In this document: one piece after another, positions 10,170 through 23,017 of the stretch
Layout: every line of letters begins with the position of its first letter
How positions within the stretch are numbered: position 1 is the first letter of the stretch
NCBI RefSeq assembly: GCF_040436345.1
Contig: NC_133218.1
Span: forward strand, 8,105,539 to 8,169,538
DNA from: Pagrus major
Lineage: Eukaryota; Chordata; Actinopteri; Spariformes; Sparidae
DNA: 64,000 nucleotides
Direction: 5' to 3'
Notes under the pieces: generated by a model
Told to the model about the DNA's origin: nothing
Seen by the model: the letters and a program-made list of their open reading frames with translations, nothing else
The model's database searches: none
Translations under genes and position numbers: made by a program

Positions 10170-12180
10170 CTCTCCTCTACAGGTGTGTCTGCAGGAGGAT
10201 TATGGGTTGGGGTCCTCACTGCTAGGCCTAAATAAACCTCTGAGGGGAGGACTCCACAGACAAACCTACTTTTTAAACATGGTTTGTTATCTCTGCTCAT
10301 TAGATGGATGAACACAGCTTCTGTCAAGATAAACACATTACACGGTCTTCAACCAACAAGACGTCACATCATCTCTGTCAAACTAACCTTAATTCAAACA
10401 GAATAATATACATCATTGTCTCTTTGAAAGCTCCTCTTGTGGTTGTTCCATGCCATTTATTTGTGTGTATAATTAAATAATTGGGATGCAAACTAATACA
10501 TGAACAGGTAAAAAAATGTTGTGAACAGATACGAACACCATCTGAACACTTGCAGTAATATTTGCTTTTTTCCCCACTGATCCATTACTGGACTGATGAA
10601 GTTACAAACTTAGGTTGGAATGTGTGGAATGGTTGGTCTCTGGTTGGACTGTGTTGATTTTAATCATTTGTTTATAAACTGTCCATAATGACACAACATT
10701 GTTATGGGAGTGCAATGCAGATCAGTGGTTCGCTTTTCAAACCTGCTGTCTACATTACCCACAATGCATCTTAGCCACTCAGTGACATCACTGGAGGTCA
10801 TTTATCAGATTACATGCAGCTTCCTCTGGAGCCACAAAAGGCTTTATACTACTGTTTTAACATATGCAGTAGTACTCCCCAAAACCATTCAACACATTTT
10901 AAAGTGTAAAATTGCCGAAGTTACCCTTTAATAGAGTAGTGAGTAGTGTAATATTTTGGGAAGTTTGCTTATTGTTTTTTTTTGACAAAAGCCAATATGT
11001 TAAAAATGAAGCTATAGCCAGCAGCTGGTTAGCTTAGCTTAGCATAAGGACTGGAATTAGTGGAAAACAGCTAACCTGGCTCTGTCTCAAGGTAGTTCTA
11101 CTCAGATAATACAAAATCCACATTTGTTTACAAGAAAATATCAAATTTCTTGCTACTGGTTCTGATTGCAGCTGTCTGTCAGAATATGATGATGGAGGAG
11201 GTGGTTGCAGGCACAGGGTGTAGCAGTTGCTCAGGACCTGACAGTGGCAGGAGGGATCCCTCTCCCAGGACGGACAGTGATGCAATAGATGTGGCATGTA
11301 CAGAACAGAATGAATAAATCAGTTTACAAATGGCATTGACAGAATATCTGAAACAAATTATAATATATTTAAACTTAAGGCCTGAACATTATCAGAAAAG
11401 GTAACAAGTCATGATCTGCTAGATTAAACTTCTTTTACTGCAAGGCTTAGTGGACTCCCTTTGTTTACACCAGTCTTTTGCTTGTTATCTTCTACTTACC
11501 TGCAGAGACTGGTCTAATTACATCACTGTGTCATTCAGCCTCACAGTCCTGACTGTAAAGTTTGCTGACTTGACTGCCGACCAACTTATGTTAACAATTC
11601 TTGAGTCACACTGTTCTGACTACCTGACAGGTAGCTTCAGAGTGAAGCCACAGTTGTTTATGTTGTTTGCTTCCCAGCTTTCTCTCGTATATATCGTTGT
11701 GTGTTTGAAGCATCAGAATTAAATCATAAAGACAGCTGCAGATGTTTCTCCTCTCTCCACAGAACACAGTGCATGATGGGAAAAACTAAACCTTTCCCCT
11801 GATGGAGAAAAGTTTGATTAAATGTAACTAGATGAATTTATTTGATGTATTAAATGATGACCATGTTAATAAAAACAGCTTCTCTCATATTAATGGATTT
11901 ATTTACAGATCGTTCACATTATAAACAGAACATCAGGTAAAGGCAGTGCATTGTAACAATGTTCATCTGAAGGCAAAGATTAAGATAAAATAAATAAAGA
12001 CATCACTTCCTGTGTGTCCTGTAACATCATACAACACATGAGAACAAGTAAACTTGTACACTAATAAGTGATAGTTTGATGAGACATCCTGTCAAAATAA
12101 TCAATAAAGCTCCATTATTGTTGTTCATCAATTGTTCCCTCTGAGTCTTATGACTCTTAACGGTCTCATTAAGTTGTTGA
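10170..12180. other. HCE2 upstream flank joined to Ig-cassette 3' flank
   Basis: Up to about 10930 this is HCE upstream sequence, followed by a fragment of the palindromic MITE (10944-11090). From about 11160 on it matches 17516-18540 beside the second Ig cassette. A 45-codon frame ending near 11318 is kept in both cassettes but has no recognisable features. No gene is called. Confidence 0.5.
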
Positions 12181-12930
12181 TCAAACTGTTTCCTCTGATC
12201 CTGCTGAGCTGTAACTTAATGTAAATCCTCCACTGGACTCATCAGACTGACAGTGAATAAATAAATAATTAACAAACACCACAACTATCACTGCTGCTGT
12301 CAGCCCCAGTCCACAGTAGAGGCCGATCCTTCCTCGACTTGCTGTGTTCGGTCTCTCAGGTGTGTCTGTGTTCGGTCTCTCAGGTGTGTCTGTGTTCGGT
12401 CTCTCAGGTTCGGGCCGATCCCTCGCTGCTGTAAAGAGACCAAACAACAGAACAGCTGAAGTTGTGACATATTTCTCAGATACTGTGAGAATGAAGTGAA
12501 GGGTTGTGGATTGTGGTCGTCCTCAATACTTTTCTTCAGGTTCTTATTGCTCCAAAAAAGCTGCTGAATTGAACCTGTTAATAAAGTTCTACTGACTTCT
12601 ACTCAAACAACTTACCAGAGACGTTGAGCCGACAATCACTGGAGTTCACACCATAGTTTGTCATCACTTCACACAGGTACTGGCCTGAGTCCTCAGTCCT
12701 GAGGCTGGACACATGAAGTCTGAGTCGTCCGTCTCTGAGGACGTCTTTGTCCCACTGGACTCGTCCTGCAAACTGTTGATCCTGAGACTCTGGGACCTCA
12801 ACACCTTCATGTAGATGAAACAGGACTGAGACTGTGTGATCAGTTATCAGCTGACAGAAGATAAAAAGGGAGTTGGGGGAAGTGTCAGTTGTGGTTGTGA
12901 ACATCCATTCCAGTGTGATGTTGTGGTTCT
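12181..12930 (-). pseudogene. Ig V-type membrane protein, copy 1 (5'-deleted pseudogene)
   Basis: The last exon (12428-12181) encodes the stalk, the membrane segment (GLGLTAAVIVVVFVNYLF) and a cytoplasmic tail ending SAGSEETV. The Ig exon survives only from 12930 to 12616, 315 of 360 bases. Compared with copy 2, about 400 bp have been lost in one step (equivalent to 19303-19702), removing the signal-peptide exon, its intron and the start of the Ig exon. Without a signal peptide and the first Ig strands it should not give a surface protein. The remaining exons keep open frames, so the loss looks recent. Confidence 0.75.
12352..12410 (-). repeat. 24-bp repeat coding the Ig stalk
   Basis: In-frame repeats coding RPNTDTPE. 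Two full units plus a partial one are present in copies 1 and 2, with one unit fewer in copy 3 (29010-29060). The stalk therefore varies in length by 8 residues per unit. Confidence 0.7.
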
Positions 12931-14341
12931 ACAATACTGCTTTGTCTTTATTATCCTGCTCATTACACACAAGGACTTCCTGACTGGACACAGTCTTGAT
13001 GCTAACGCTAAGCTGCTGTATTGTACTTGTGACACAAGATGACATCAGTGGTTGAACTGTCCACCATCAGCAGGAAACATGACAACATGTGGATTCAGCT
13101 GCAAACAACAACATCTAGCTGCCACATGAAAACCCTGCAGAACTAGTGCTGCTGCTACAGACAGATGAAAGTTGTGTATCTGGAACATGGTGACATGTTG
13201 TCCATGTTGTAACACTGATACATTAGAAATACATATAAACAGTGTCTCCATATAAAGTCATGAGAAAACCACTGCAAATAAACACAAACAAGCTGATGTT
13301 TGTGTTAATGCAGATGAAGGTGGAGGCAGAGATGTTCACAAGTCATTTTTTGGAAGTCCAAGTCAAGTCTCAAGTTTCTGGCCATCTGATCGGTCTGATC
13401 TGTCCCTAACACTGTATTGTTAAATCTTATGAATTCAAAGCATGTCCTGTAGCTACCATCCATACAGTACAGTATCAAGGATAACTTTATGGGGTCTACT
13501 GCAATGCAATCTGAAGAAACACAAATTAAGAACTCTGTTTCAATTTCATATTCAAAATAGATGTACATTTTGGCTCCTACAACTGTATTTTTCAACATTT
13601 TGGTATCTGCTCAAAGGATACATGATGTTTGTCTGTGTTACTAGCCCAACCTCATCATGCATTACACTGTTCAGTGTTCAAAGTGAGAGGAAAACATCTG
13701 TATTGAAAGTGAACACAATTTCATACCTGTATTTTTCAACATTTTGGTATAAGTGTTATAAAATCTGCATGATAAAATTGACATGTGCTCTGGGGGAAAC
13801 AGCTTTAAACTAATACTGCAACGTTTCTATCATGTTTTTTTTTCTGAAATAAAATGTGGGCAGCCAAGAGTGGATGTGAACTCGAGACAGGAAAACTATC
13901 ACTTATGCTTTAATGGAGCTAGTTTAATTTTGTCTACATCCAGAACTTACATTGGGTCTCCAACTTAGGACATCATATAGTCTAATCATGTATCCTGGTG
14001 TTACACACCTTGCATGTACCTGTTCGCTTATTTTCCACTGTGCACAAGCCGGATCTTGGTGAGCCGTTCCTTTCAAAGAGCCGTTCAAAAAACTGGCTCA
14101 TTTGACTGATTTTTAAGTTTTAAGAAGCCAGCCTGGTGGTAACTCATTTTATCTTGGAAATAATCACTGGGAGGTATGATGGGGGGAGATTTGGAACAAA
14201 ATAATACAAAATTAGATATCCCACCAATATCTGAGTTTGAGTTATATTGAAATATTGATTATAACCTCATTTGACATGTGTGGACTAGATTTTAAAGTCT
14301 GATCTGGATTCATTGTAAATATTCCACAAGGTTGTGCCATA

Positions 14342-14698
14342 TCACTCTGCTTTGACAGTGACAACACTATTGCCTGGGTCAGTTGGCTCTCTTCTCACCT
14401 CTGCCACTTTCACTATTGGGTGTTGTGTTTTCAAGTGTCTATGCAAATTATTTGTTGAACCGGACTTAAAAGAAATATTTTTCTGACAAATATTGCATTT
14501 TGCCTTACTGTCTTCCACAAGAGAAAGTGCATCCAAATGCTGCTCCGTTTCCTTTGGCTCATTTTGTCCAAACACACGACACACTGACTGTCCTCCTCCT
14601 AGTTCAGACCGCTGCAGCTGCTCTGCTCTCCGAGGCAGGGGCAGCCACGTGTTTCTGTTTTTACTCAAAGGCAGCGTGCACAACTCAGGTGGCGTCAT
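14342..14698 (-). pseudogene. BED zinc-finger exon of a hAT transposase
   Basis: The frame reads about 118 codons with a BED-type finger near its C-terminal third: CNICQKNISFKSGST, then HRHLKTQH, giving C-x2-C and H-x4-H. BED fingers at the N terminus are typical of ZBED/hAT transposases. The catalytic and dimerisation parts are not seen nearby. The surrounding 14040-14930 has GAGCCGTTC motifs at both sides that may be subterminal repeats of the source element. The other half of the reading frame is unremarkable. Confidence 0.6.
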
Positions 14699-14930
14699 GC
14701 TACATTTGCATATCTAATAAGCACCGTGCAGCTGAGCTGCGCTCCTCCACATTTAACTGGTCTCTGTCCCACTCAGGGGTGGAGCAAAGGAGGAGCTTTT
14801 CTGCGTGAAACACAGTGATATAAAAAATAAATAAAAGAAAAGAACGGTTCCCAGCTGCGACTCGGTTACCATCGTTCATGTTAACGAGCCGTTCAAAATA
14901 ATCGGTTCGTTCGTGAACGTCACAACACTA

Positions 14931-15703
14931 GTCGAGATAGCAGCACGGAGAGCCATAATCATTCAAGACTGTCTTCTTTTTGTGTTTGCGGGTGACAAAA
15001 GTGCACACGCGCCCTGTACACGTATGTTAAGTTTGTCCTTAAGTTGTGGTGCCATGTATATGTTTAAAAGGTCATTAATGTCCGGAAATAAGGCAGCTAA
15101 CAATTGCTTGCCTCAGCTGCTAACATCGGCATGTCGAGCACGCTAGCTGTAGACGGAGAGCCTTGTGTGAGCGTAAACAATGCTTAATGGCATCGCGCCG
15201 TAATGTTAGTGACCTCACATGCATATGAATGTTGCGTTCAGAGAAGAGAAGAGCATATATAAGCAGCCACTTGACGCAGCAACAAGATGTGTTGCATATA
15301 AGATAGTGTGTTCAGTATATGACATAATGTCCAGCAGCTTATATGAGCAGTTTATTTGGTACATATTTCGTTCAGTGGCCATTATAACATTAAAACAGTT
15401 AATATGAGCAGTTTATTTGGTACAGATGAACTCAATGTTCAGCAGCAGTTATGACAGTGAGCAGATGAGATAAGTAACTAAAAGATGGAGTTTGTAATTG
15501 AGTAGACTGCACATGTCAGGTTGTGTATTGAGTATTCATTTAATTTGAGGACAGGAATAATTGTACTATTATTTCCTACTATATTATTTGTGGTTATCAT
15601 TCTGGCAAACAAGTAAGTAAGCCAGGTTGTAAAGCGTAGGAAAGTCGAGATAGCAGCACGGAGAGCCTATACTCATTCAAGACTGTCTTCTTTTTGTATT
15701 TGC
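14931..15703. repeat. Pair of ~60-bp direct repeats 713 bp apart
   Basis: The stretches 14931-14990 and 15644-15703 both begin GTCGAGATAGCAGCACGGAG and differ at only a few positions. The interval has a TATATAA-like box near 15255 and is otherwise non-coding. It may be an element of unknown type, or a duplication made when the hAT DNA inserted. Confidence 0.5.
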
Positions 15704-16018
15704 AGTATTCTAATAAAGCCACTGGCACCTGGATGGACACTATCACCATTGTGCGAGTGTGTAACACATGCGTATTGCACATTATGGCAAAGGGGACATG
15801 CAGCTCGCCATACGTTTCCCCAATGTATATGCACCAATAACATGAAATAGAAATACATGAATACATTTAGATTTAAAAAAAGCAATAATTGCATGAAATA
15901 CAGGTTGTTCACGAGTCTCGAAGCTCGAGTCAGAGTCAAGTCTGAAGTCACTATTTGTGCGACTTAAGTGCGACTCGAATCCAAGTCTCAGACTCCAGTC
16001 CCCATCTCTGGGTGGAGG

Positions 16019-18637
16019 TAAATATCAACACTGACTCTGTTTAGTTTCATCAATAAAATCTGGTCACACACAAGATTTATACAAGTGGAAATTATGTTTC
16101 TGGTAAAATGTGCCTCATACAGCTGACTGATCAATCTGACAACAAACAAGATTACTTACACAGACGAGCTGCTGAAATCTGGTTTGAGAACAAGGTTGTA
16201 AAGACAGCACAGAGAAAAGTCATCTGTGTTAGAGAGCGTTTTTTTTTGTTAAACATACCCCACCCGCAACCGACTCACGAAGCAACCAAACCACAAAGTG
16301 ACAGAAAAATGTTTTCGCATCATCTGCTATGACTCCCTCTGGGAAAAACGCCTGGCTGGGTGGCTCAAAGCTCTGTGCCGCTTTAGCTATGTTAGCGATA
16401 AGACCAATCAGATTGTGTCCTGGTTCAAATTTCCAATTTTCTCATCTGTGACAAAACATTGCTACCTCTAGGAAAAAAACGTATGGTTGAGTAGCACTGA
16501 GTCATATGTTGCAATAGTGATGCTAGCCGTGGAAGTGGAAATGGTGTTTCTGGTAGAATGTCCCTCATACAGCTGACTGACCAATCTGACAACAAACTTA
16601 TTGGTTTTCTTGACAAAAGCGAATTTGTTAAAAATGAAGCTATAGCCAGCAGCTGGTTAGCTTAGCTTAGCAAATGGCTGGAATTAGTGGAAAACAGCTA
16701 ACCTGGCTCAAGGTAGTTCTACTCAGATAATACAAAATCCACATTTGTTTACAACAAAATATAACATTTCTTGCAGTGTTGTCCTCATGAACAGGACAAA
16801 TGGGATTGTTTTGTTGAGGAGGAAGCAAGAAGATCCAGCAGACTAATGAGCCACTCTCAGCCCCCTACTCACACACCAACACACAGGAAGTTGTCAACAC
16901 ATCTTTGCATCAGTGATCAGAAATGAAGACAATCCAGGAAGAAACAGACGGTTCAGGCTGAATGAAAATGGCAAAAGATTAAAAATATTTAGTTTGTTTA
17001 TTCAAATATAGTCGGTTACTGTGTACTGTATGTACATTATGTATACTATTTATCTCCTGAACAGAACAATGTAATAAATATAAGACAAAGTTTCTAAATG
17101 TTGTAATTGTATTTTATCCAACAATATTTCAGAAATATGACAATGTTTGACATCTTAAATAAAGATTGTGGAAATGATGATTTAGTGTGTTCTGATGTTC
17201 GTTTAACTCAAAGACTTTACAGAAAAGTGTGACCTCAATCCGTGGGATTTTATATCATTTGGTAAATGTCCAGTGAATATAATACTTTATATAATATACA
17301 TATTTGTAAATACTTAAAATTGCTAACAGGCACTACTTTATATACTTTTTTGCCTCCAACAGGTTTTCTTTTAGCGCTCAGTTTTGGGAAAAACAGGAAG
17401 AGTTACAGGGTAACTCCACATATTTTCCTCATTGGGCAGTACTACTGCATATACGAAAACATAGTAATATAAACATGTATAAAGCTTTTTGTGGCTCCGG
17501 AAGAAGCTGCAAAAGGAGTGCAGGTTTTGATTGCAGCTGTCTGTCAGAATATGATGATGATGGAGGAGGTGGTTGCAGGCAGAGGGTGTAGCAGTCGCTC
17601 AGGACCTGACAGTGGCAGGAGGGATCCCTCTCCCAGGACGGACAGACATGCAATAGATGTGGCATGTACAGAACAGAACGACTAAATCACAGTTTACAAA
17701 TTGCATTGACAGAATATCTAAAACAAATTATAATAGATTTAAACTTAAGTCCTGAACATTATCGGAAAAGGTAACAAGTCATGATCTGCTAGATTAAACT
17801 TCTTTTCCTGCAAGGCTTAGTGGACTCCCTTTGTTTACACCTTCTACTTACCTGCAGAGACTGGTCTAATTACATCACTGTGTCATTCAGCCTCACAGTC
17901 CTGACTGTAAAGTTTGCTGACTTGACTGCCGACCAACTTATGTTAACAATTCTGGAGTCACACTGTTCTGACTACCTGACAGGTAGCTTCAGAGTGAAGC
18001 CACAGTTGTTTATGTTGTTTGCTTCCCAGCTTTCTCTCGTATATATCGTTGTGTGTTTGAAGCATCAGAATTAAATCATAAAGACAGCTGCAGATGTTTC
18101 TCTTCTCTCCACAGAACACAGTGCATGATGGGAAAAACTAAACCTTTCCCCTGATGGAAAGAAGTTTGATCTGAAGTTTTCTTTGTTTAAATGTAACTAG
18201 ATGAATTTATTTGATGTATTAAATGATGACCATGTTAATAAAAACAGCTTCTCTCATATTAATGGATTTATTTACAGTTTGTTCACATTATAAACAGAAC
18301 ATCAGGTAAAGGCAGTGCATTGTAACAATGTTCATCTAAAGGCAAAGATCAAGATAAAATAAAAAAAGACATCACTTCCTGTGTGTCCTGTAACATCATA
18401 CAACACATGAGAACAAGTAAACTTGTACACTAATAAGTGATAGTTTGATGAGACGTCCTGTCAAAATAATCAATAAAGCTCCATTATTGTTGTTCATCAG
18501 TTGTTCCCTCTGAGTCTTATGACTCTTAACGGTCTCATTAAGTTGTTGATCAAACCGTTTCCTCTGATCATGCTGAGCTGTAACTTAACGTAAATCCTCC
18601 ACTGGACTCATCAGACTGACAGTGAATAAATAAATAA
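16019..18637. other. Flank between Ig cassettes 1 and 2
   Basis: Contains a repeated segment with a GTAAGTAATC donor on the minus strand at 16159-16150, a candidate 5' UTR exon of cassette 1. A MITE fragment (16600-16735) and an AT-rich stretch with AATAAA-type signals (17060-17180) follow. From 17430 on it is the 3' flank of cassette 2. No gene is supported. Confidence 0.45.
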
Positions 18638-19603
18638 CTAACTAAAAAACAACACAACTACCACTGCTGCTGTCAGCCCCAGTCCACAGTAGAGGCTGAT
18701 CCTTCCAGGACTTGCTGTGTTGGGTCTCTCAGGTGTGTCTGTGTTGGGTCTCTCAGGTGTGTCTGTGTTTGGTCTATCAGGTTCGGGCCGATCCCTCGCT
18801 GCTGTAAAGACACCAAACAACAGAACAGCTCAAGTCGTGACATATTTCTCAGATACTGTGAGAATGAAGTGAAGGGTTGTGGATTGTGTTCGTCCTCAAT
18901 ACTTTTCTTCAGGTTCTTATTGATCCAAAAAGCTGCTGAATTGAACCTGTTAATAAAGTTCTACTGACTTCTACTCAATCAACTTACCAGAGACGTTCAG
19001 CCAACAATCACTGGAGTTCACACCATAGTTTGTCATCACTTCACACAGGTACTGGCCTGAGTCCTCAGTCCTGAGGCTGGACACATGAAGTCTGAGTCGT
19101 CCGTCTCTGAGGATGTCTTTGTCCCACTGGACTCGTCCTGCAAACTGTTGATCCCGAGACTCTGGGACCTCAACACCTTCATGTAGATGAAACAGGACTG
19201 AGACTGTGTGATCAGTTATCAGCTGACAGAAGATAAAAAGGGAGTTGGGGGAAGTGTCAGTTGTGGTTGTGAACATCCATTCCAGTGTGATGTTGTGGTT
19301 CTCCTCTGCCTGATAGGAGGTCTGTGCCACATTCACTACAAATGTTCCTGTTGAGGAGACAGAGAGGGAAAGTGAGCAGCAGACACACTGACAACTTTAA
19401 CATGGCAGCCTTTAAACTCCATCTACACGTTTCTGTGGACAGTTTAGTGACGTCTCAGAGCTGCAGAGGCTCATCAACATCAACTGTTTGCTCACATGTG
19501 GGCTACTTTAACTGAGCCATTGAATCACAGTGTAATAAAGTGAAGGTGTAAACTAACCACAGATACAGTTGAGGCTGATGAGCAGCAGGATCCTGCAGAT
19601 CAT
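18638..19603 (-). CDS. Ig V-type single-pass membrane protein, copy 2
   Basis: Coding exons are 19603-19558 (signal peptide MICRILLLISLNCIC), 19347-18988 (one Ig V-like domain) and 18801-18638 (stalk and membrane segment). Both introns are GT-AG and phase 1, giving 189 residues. The domain has DSGQYLC (F strand, Cys117) and several N-glycosylation sites (NIT at 34, NSS at 126, NVS at 133). The canonical B-strand Cys is replaced by Trp39 and the C-strand Trp by Cys56. The stalk is Pro/Thr-rich. The protein ends right after the membrane segment (VVVVLFFS), whereas copies 1 and 3 have a tail of about 20-35 residues. A CTCTCACAG acceptor 7 bp before the ATG implies a non-coding first exon, probably ending at 20856. 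It resembles fish B7/butyrophilin-like receptors; the exact family is not certain. Confidence 0.72.
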
Positions 19604-20098
19604 CTTCTCCCTGTGAGAGGAGACAGAGGTGAAGAGTCATGTGATCACAGTTCAGTCCTCACATGTACCACAACAAACATCTACAGTCTGTCTTCAGTCT
19701 TTACAATACTGCTTTGTCTTTATTATCCTGCTCATTACACACAAGGACTTCCTGACTGGACACAGTCTTGATGCTAACGCTAAGCTGCTGTATTGTACTT
19801 GTGACACAAGATGACATCAGTGGTTGAACTGTCCACCATCAGCAGGAAACATGACAACATGTGGATTCAGCTGCAAACAACAACATCTAGCTGCCACATG
19901 AAAACCCTGCAGAACTAGTGCTGCTGCTACAGACAGATGAAAGTTGTGTATCTGGAACATGGTGACATGTTGTCCATGTTGTAACACTGATACATTAGAA
20001 ATACATATAAACAGTGTCTCCATATAAAGTCATGAGAAAACCACTGCAAATAAACACAAACAAGCTGATGTTTGTGTTAATGCAGATGAAGGTGGAGG

Positions 20099-20706
20099 CA
20101 GAGATGTTCACAAGTCATTTTTTGGAAGTCCAAGTCAAGTCTCAAGTTTCTGGCCATCTGATCGGTCTGATCTGTCCCTAACACTGTATTGTTAAATCTT
20201 ATGAATTCAAAGCATGTCCTGTAGCTACCATCCATACAGTACAGTATCAAGGATAACTTTATGGGGTCTACTGCAATGCAATCTGAAGAAACACAAATTA
20301 AGAACTCTGTTTCAATTTCATATTCAAAATAGATGTACATTTTGGCTCCTACAACTGTATTTTTCAACATTTTGGTATCTGCTCAAAGGATACATGATGT
20401 TTGTCTGTGTTACTAACTGGCTGTAAAGCCCAACCTCATCATGCATTACACTGTTCAGTGTTCAAAGTGAGAGGAAAACATCTGTATTGAAAGTGAACAC
20501 AATTTCACACGTTTCCCCAATGTATATGCACCTATAACGTGAAATAGAAATACATGAATACATTTAGATTTAAAAAAGCAATAATTGCATGAAATACAGG
20601 TTGTTCACGAGTCTCGAAGCTCGAGTCAGAGTCAAGTCTGAAGTCACTATTTGTGCGACTTAAGTGCGACTCGAATCCAAGTCTCAGACTCCAGTCCCCA
20701 TCTCTG
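20099..20706. mobile_element. hAT-type MITE, 608 bp
   Basis: The same CAGAGATG/CATCTCTG ends and GGTGGAGG duplication (20091-20098, 20707-20714) as the element in cassette 1, without its ~2 kb interior. It has no transposase and lies in the intron between the putative 5' UTR exon and the signal-peptide exon of Ig copy 2. Confidence 0.85.
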
Positions 20707-20855
20707 GGTGGAGGTAAATATCAACACTGACTCTGTTTAGTTTCATCAATAAAATCTGGTCACACACAAGACTTATACAAGTGGAAATGATGCTTCTGGT
20801 AAAATGTCCCTCATACAGCTAACTGATCAATCTGACAACAAACAAGACTACTTAC

Positions 20856-20945
20856 ACAGAGGAGCTGCTGAAATCTCCGCTGGTTTGAGATCGAGGTTGT
20901 AAAGCCCGGACAGAGTAAAGTCATCTGTGTTAGAGAGCGTTTTAT
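20856..20945 (-). other. Candidate 5' UTR exon of Ig copy 2
   Basis: The minus strand reads GCAGCTCCTCTGT followed by a GTAAGTAGTC donor. The same segment with the same donor lies upstream of the other cassettes (exon ends at 16160, 31443 and 33049), which fits the upstream acceptor seen before the signal-peptide exon. The 5' end is not defined. Confidence 0.4.
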
Positions 20946-21149
20946 ATGTCAGATATACTCTACCCGCAACCGACTCACGAAGCAACCAAACCACCTTCTT
21001 ACCTGTGACAGAATTGTATCTTATCATCATTTGGAACACCGTTTGCCCATGGCATGCACGGCTGGGTAGCGCTGAACGCTTTGGTGGAATAGTGATGTTA
21101 GCGATAAGACCAGTCTGAGTATGAGAATGTGTGAGTATGAGACTCATTC

Positions 21150-22980
21150 ACCAACTTCATTATTACACATGAATATAACATTCAAATGTCAAATGTTAAA
21201 ATGAGTTGAAAAAGTCCCTCAAGACTGAAGATGGTTAAAGAAAAATAACATTTATCAAATATTAAGAAAAAAGAGGGTTTTTCACAAGACACACAGGAGT
21301 TTGACAGTAAAATGTTTATTTTAGCATGGTATAAAACAATCACATTTCATGTTTAAACACAAAGTTAGAAAGTGCTTCACAGAGTCAGAAGTGTTTTGCA
21401 GAAGATGAAATATTCAGTTCAGTTTGAGAGATCATTTAAAAACAATACATACAAAGACAAATACAAACGTGAACAAAAGTTCAAATGTGAAATTTCAGAG
21501 TTCTGATGTTTTATACCCACAAAATATAGATTCACACAAATGATTGCAAAAACTATGATAAATTTTATGATAAGTTGATAAGTTTTAAACAGTGTTTAAT
21601 GTGTTAATGCTGGTGGACTGTTTGTTATTAATGTTTCAGTTAAGTTGAGTCATAATGCTGTGGATCCTTTCAATCAATCTGCACTTTGACCTAACAGCTG
21701 CAGTACAACATGATGAGACCTGATGTTCACTGACTCCAGTTTCAAGGGGCTGTCTGCTGTCAGACACATTCACATATACAAGTATGATCACTGTATTAAA
21801 TATGAAATGTATACAAACACTGACCACTACAGTGTACTTAGAATAATAAAGTCAATGTCAGCAGATAAAAGTGCTGGTATGGAGTAAAGCTTGTTTCAGT
21901 GCAGTTTGAGAAACAAGTTACAGAAACTTGTTCGAAGTTTGAACATCACAGCAAACAAATCATTAAAAACATGTTTGGATCAAAGTTAGACTGATGTTTG
22001 TTCTGTTGTGATGTTTGATTATATGTAATAAATGTTAATATATAACTTGGTTGGTGACTTGGTTTTATGGCAGAGGTCGGGAACCAACGTCCAACGTTTT
22101 CTGATGGATTTATTACGTATAAATTGTATTTGTTTATTTGCACAGTAAAACAAAGCAGCAGAAACACAGCAAGAACAAAAAGCAGACTGTGCAGGTGAGA
22201 CTCAGAAAAGCCCTCGAAGCTTCAAACAGGAATCTGACCTCAAAAGTTCTGACATCCAAATACAGAAGTCCTATAATATACAAACCAGACAGAAGAAGGC
22301 AGGTCGCTGTTTAAAATCAAGAAGAAATAAAGTCTCAATATTATTGATTCATTTGAAGATTTGTGATGAAAATAAAACTTGTGAGAGGAGATCCTCTTCA
22401 CCTGAGGTGTTGACAGGAAGGTAGAGAGAACGACAGGACCACTGGAAGACACCATCAACACAAACATCAGAGGATCATTGTTTTGGGGAAGGATTGTGAA
22501 CAACTGTCATAAAGTATGTAACCACTGTTCTGCTGTTGTATAGAAGTCCAGACACTCTGTGGTTGTTCTCTCTGAAAGAGATCTGATTCATCACAACCAG
22601 TCTGAAACTCTTCAGAGAATGAGCAACTCTCAAACTTCAACAAGGACAATTTCCCTTACAGACTGTTTGAAATCCCAGAGGGTTCATCCTGTTAGAAGTC
22701 AGAGTAGCATCAACGTGATTTTGTAGCTGTTATTTGAAGGTAAAGCAGAGACATGATGTTGCTTTCACACTATTTAATCACTATAACACTGAGAGAAGAC
22801 CCTGTTAGTTGAGTGTATGTGTGGTGTCAGTGATGGTGTGACTGATGGTCACTGCTCCTCTCCTCCAGGTGGAGGCGCTGTAGGACAAACAAAGAGCTGG
22901 TTTGTGGAGGTTTTTGATGGAAACAAGAAGCTAAATGAGCAGTGATGAAGCTGTTGTAACACATACAGACGTTGTTGTTG
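21150..22980. other. Duplicated non-coding flank before 7SL gene 1
   Basis: Matches 33840-35700 almost base for base. On the minus strand an AATAAA lies near 21319 and the sequence is AT-rich like a 3' UTR, so the 3' part of an unidentified minus-strand transcript is possible. The longest frame (22240-22503, minus) has no recognisable domain. Confidence 0.4.
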
Positions 22981-23017
22981 AGCGTGTGAGCGTGTTGAAC
23001 AGTAGAAAGAGTGTATA

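Larger units (their letters stand above)
13327..16010. mobile_element. hAT-type element with nested extra DNA
   Basis: The ends are CAGAGATG and CATCTCTG, flanked by an exact 8-bp target duplication GGTGGAGG (13319-13326 and 16011-16018). That duplication size is typical of hAT transposons. Cassette 2 carries the same insertion at the same site as a 608-bp element (20099-20706); cassette 3 has the empty site (31294-31301). The extra ~2.08 kb here (about 13724-15803) contains a BED-finger fragment and a pair of 60-bp direct repeats. Confidence 0.8.

Noticed and set aside
11160-11318. Possible small exon conserved between Ig cassettes 1 and 2
   Set aside because: It has no splice sites that fit and no recognisable features, and the similarity is explained by cassette duplication.
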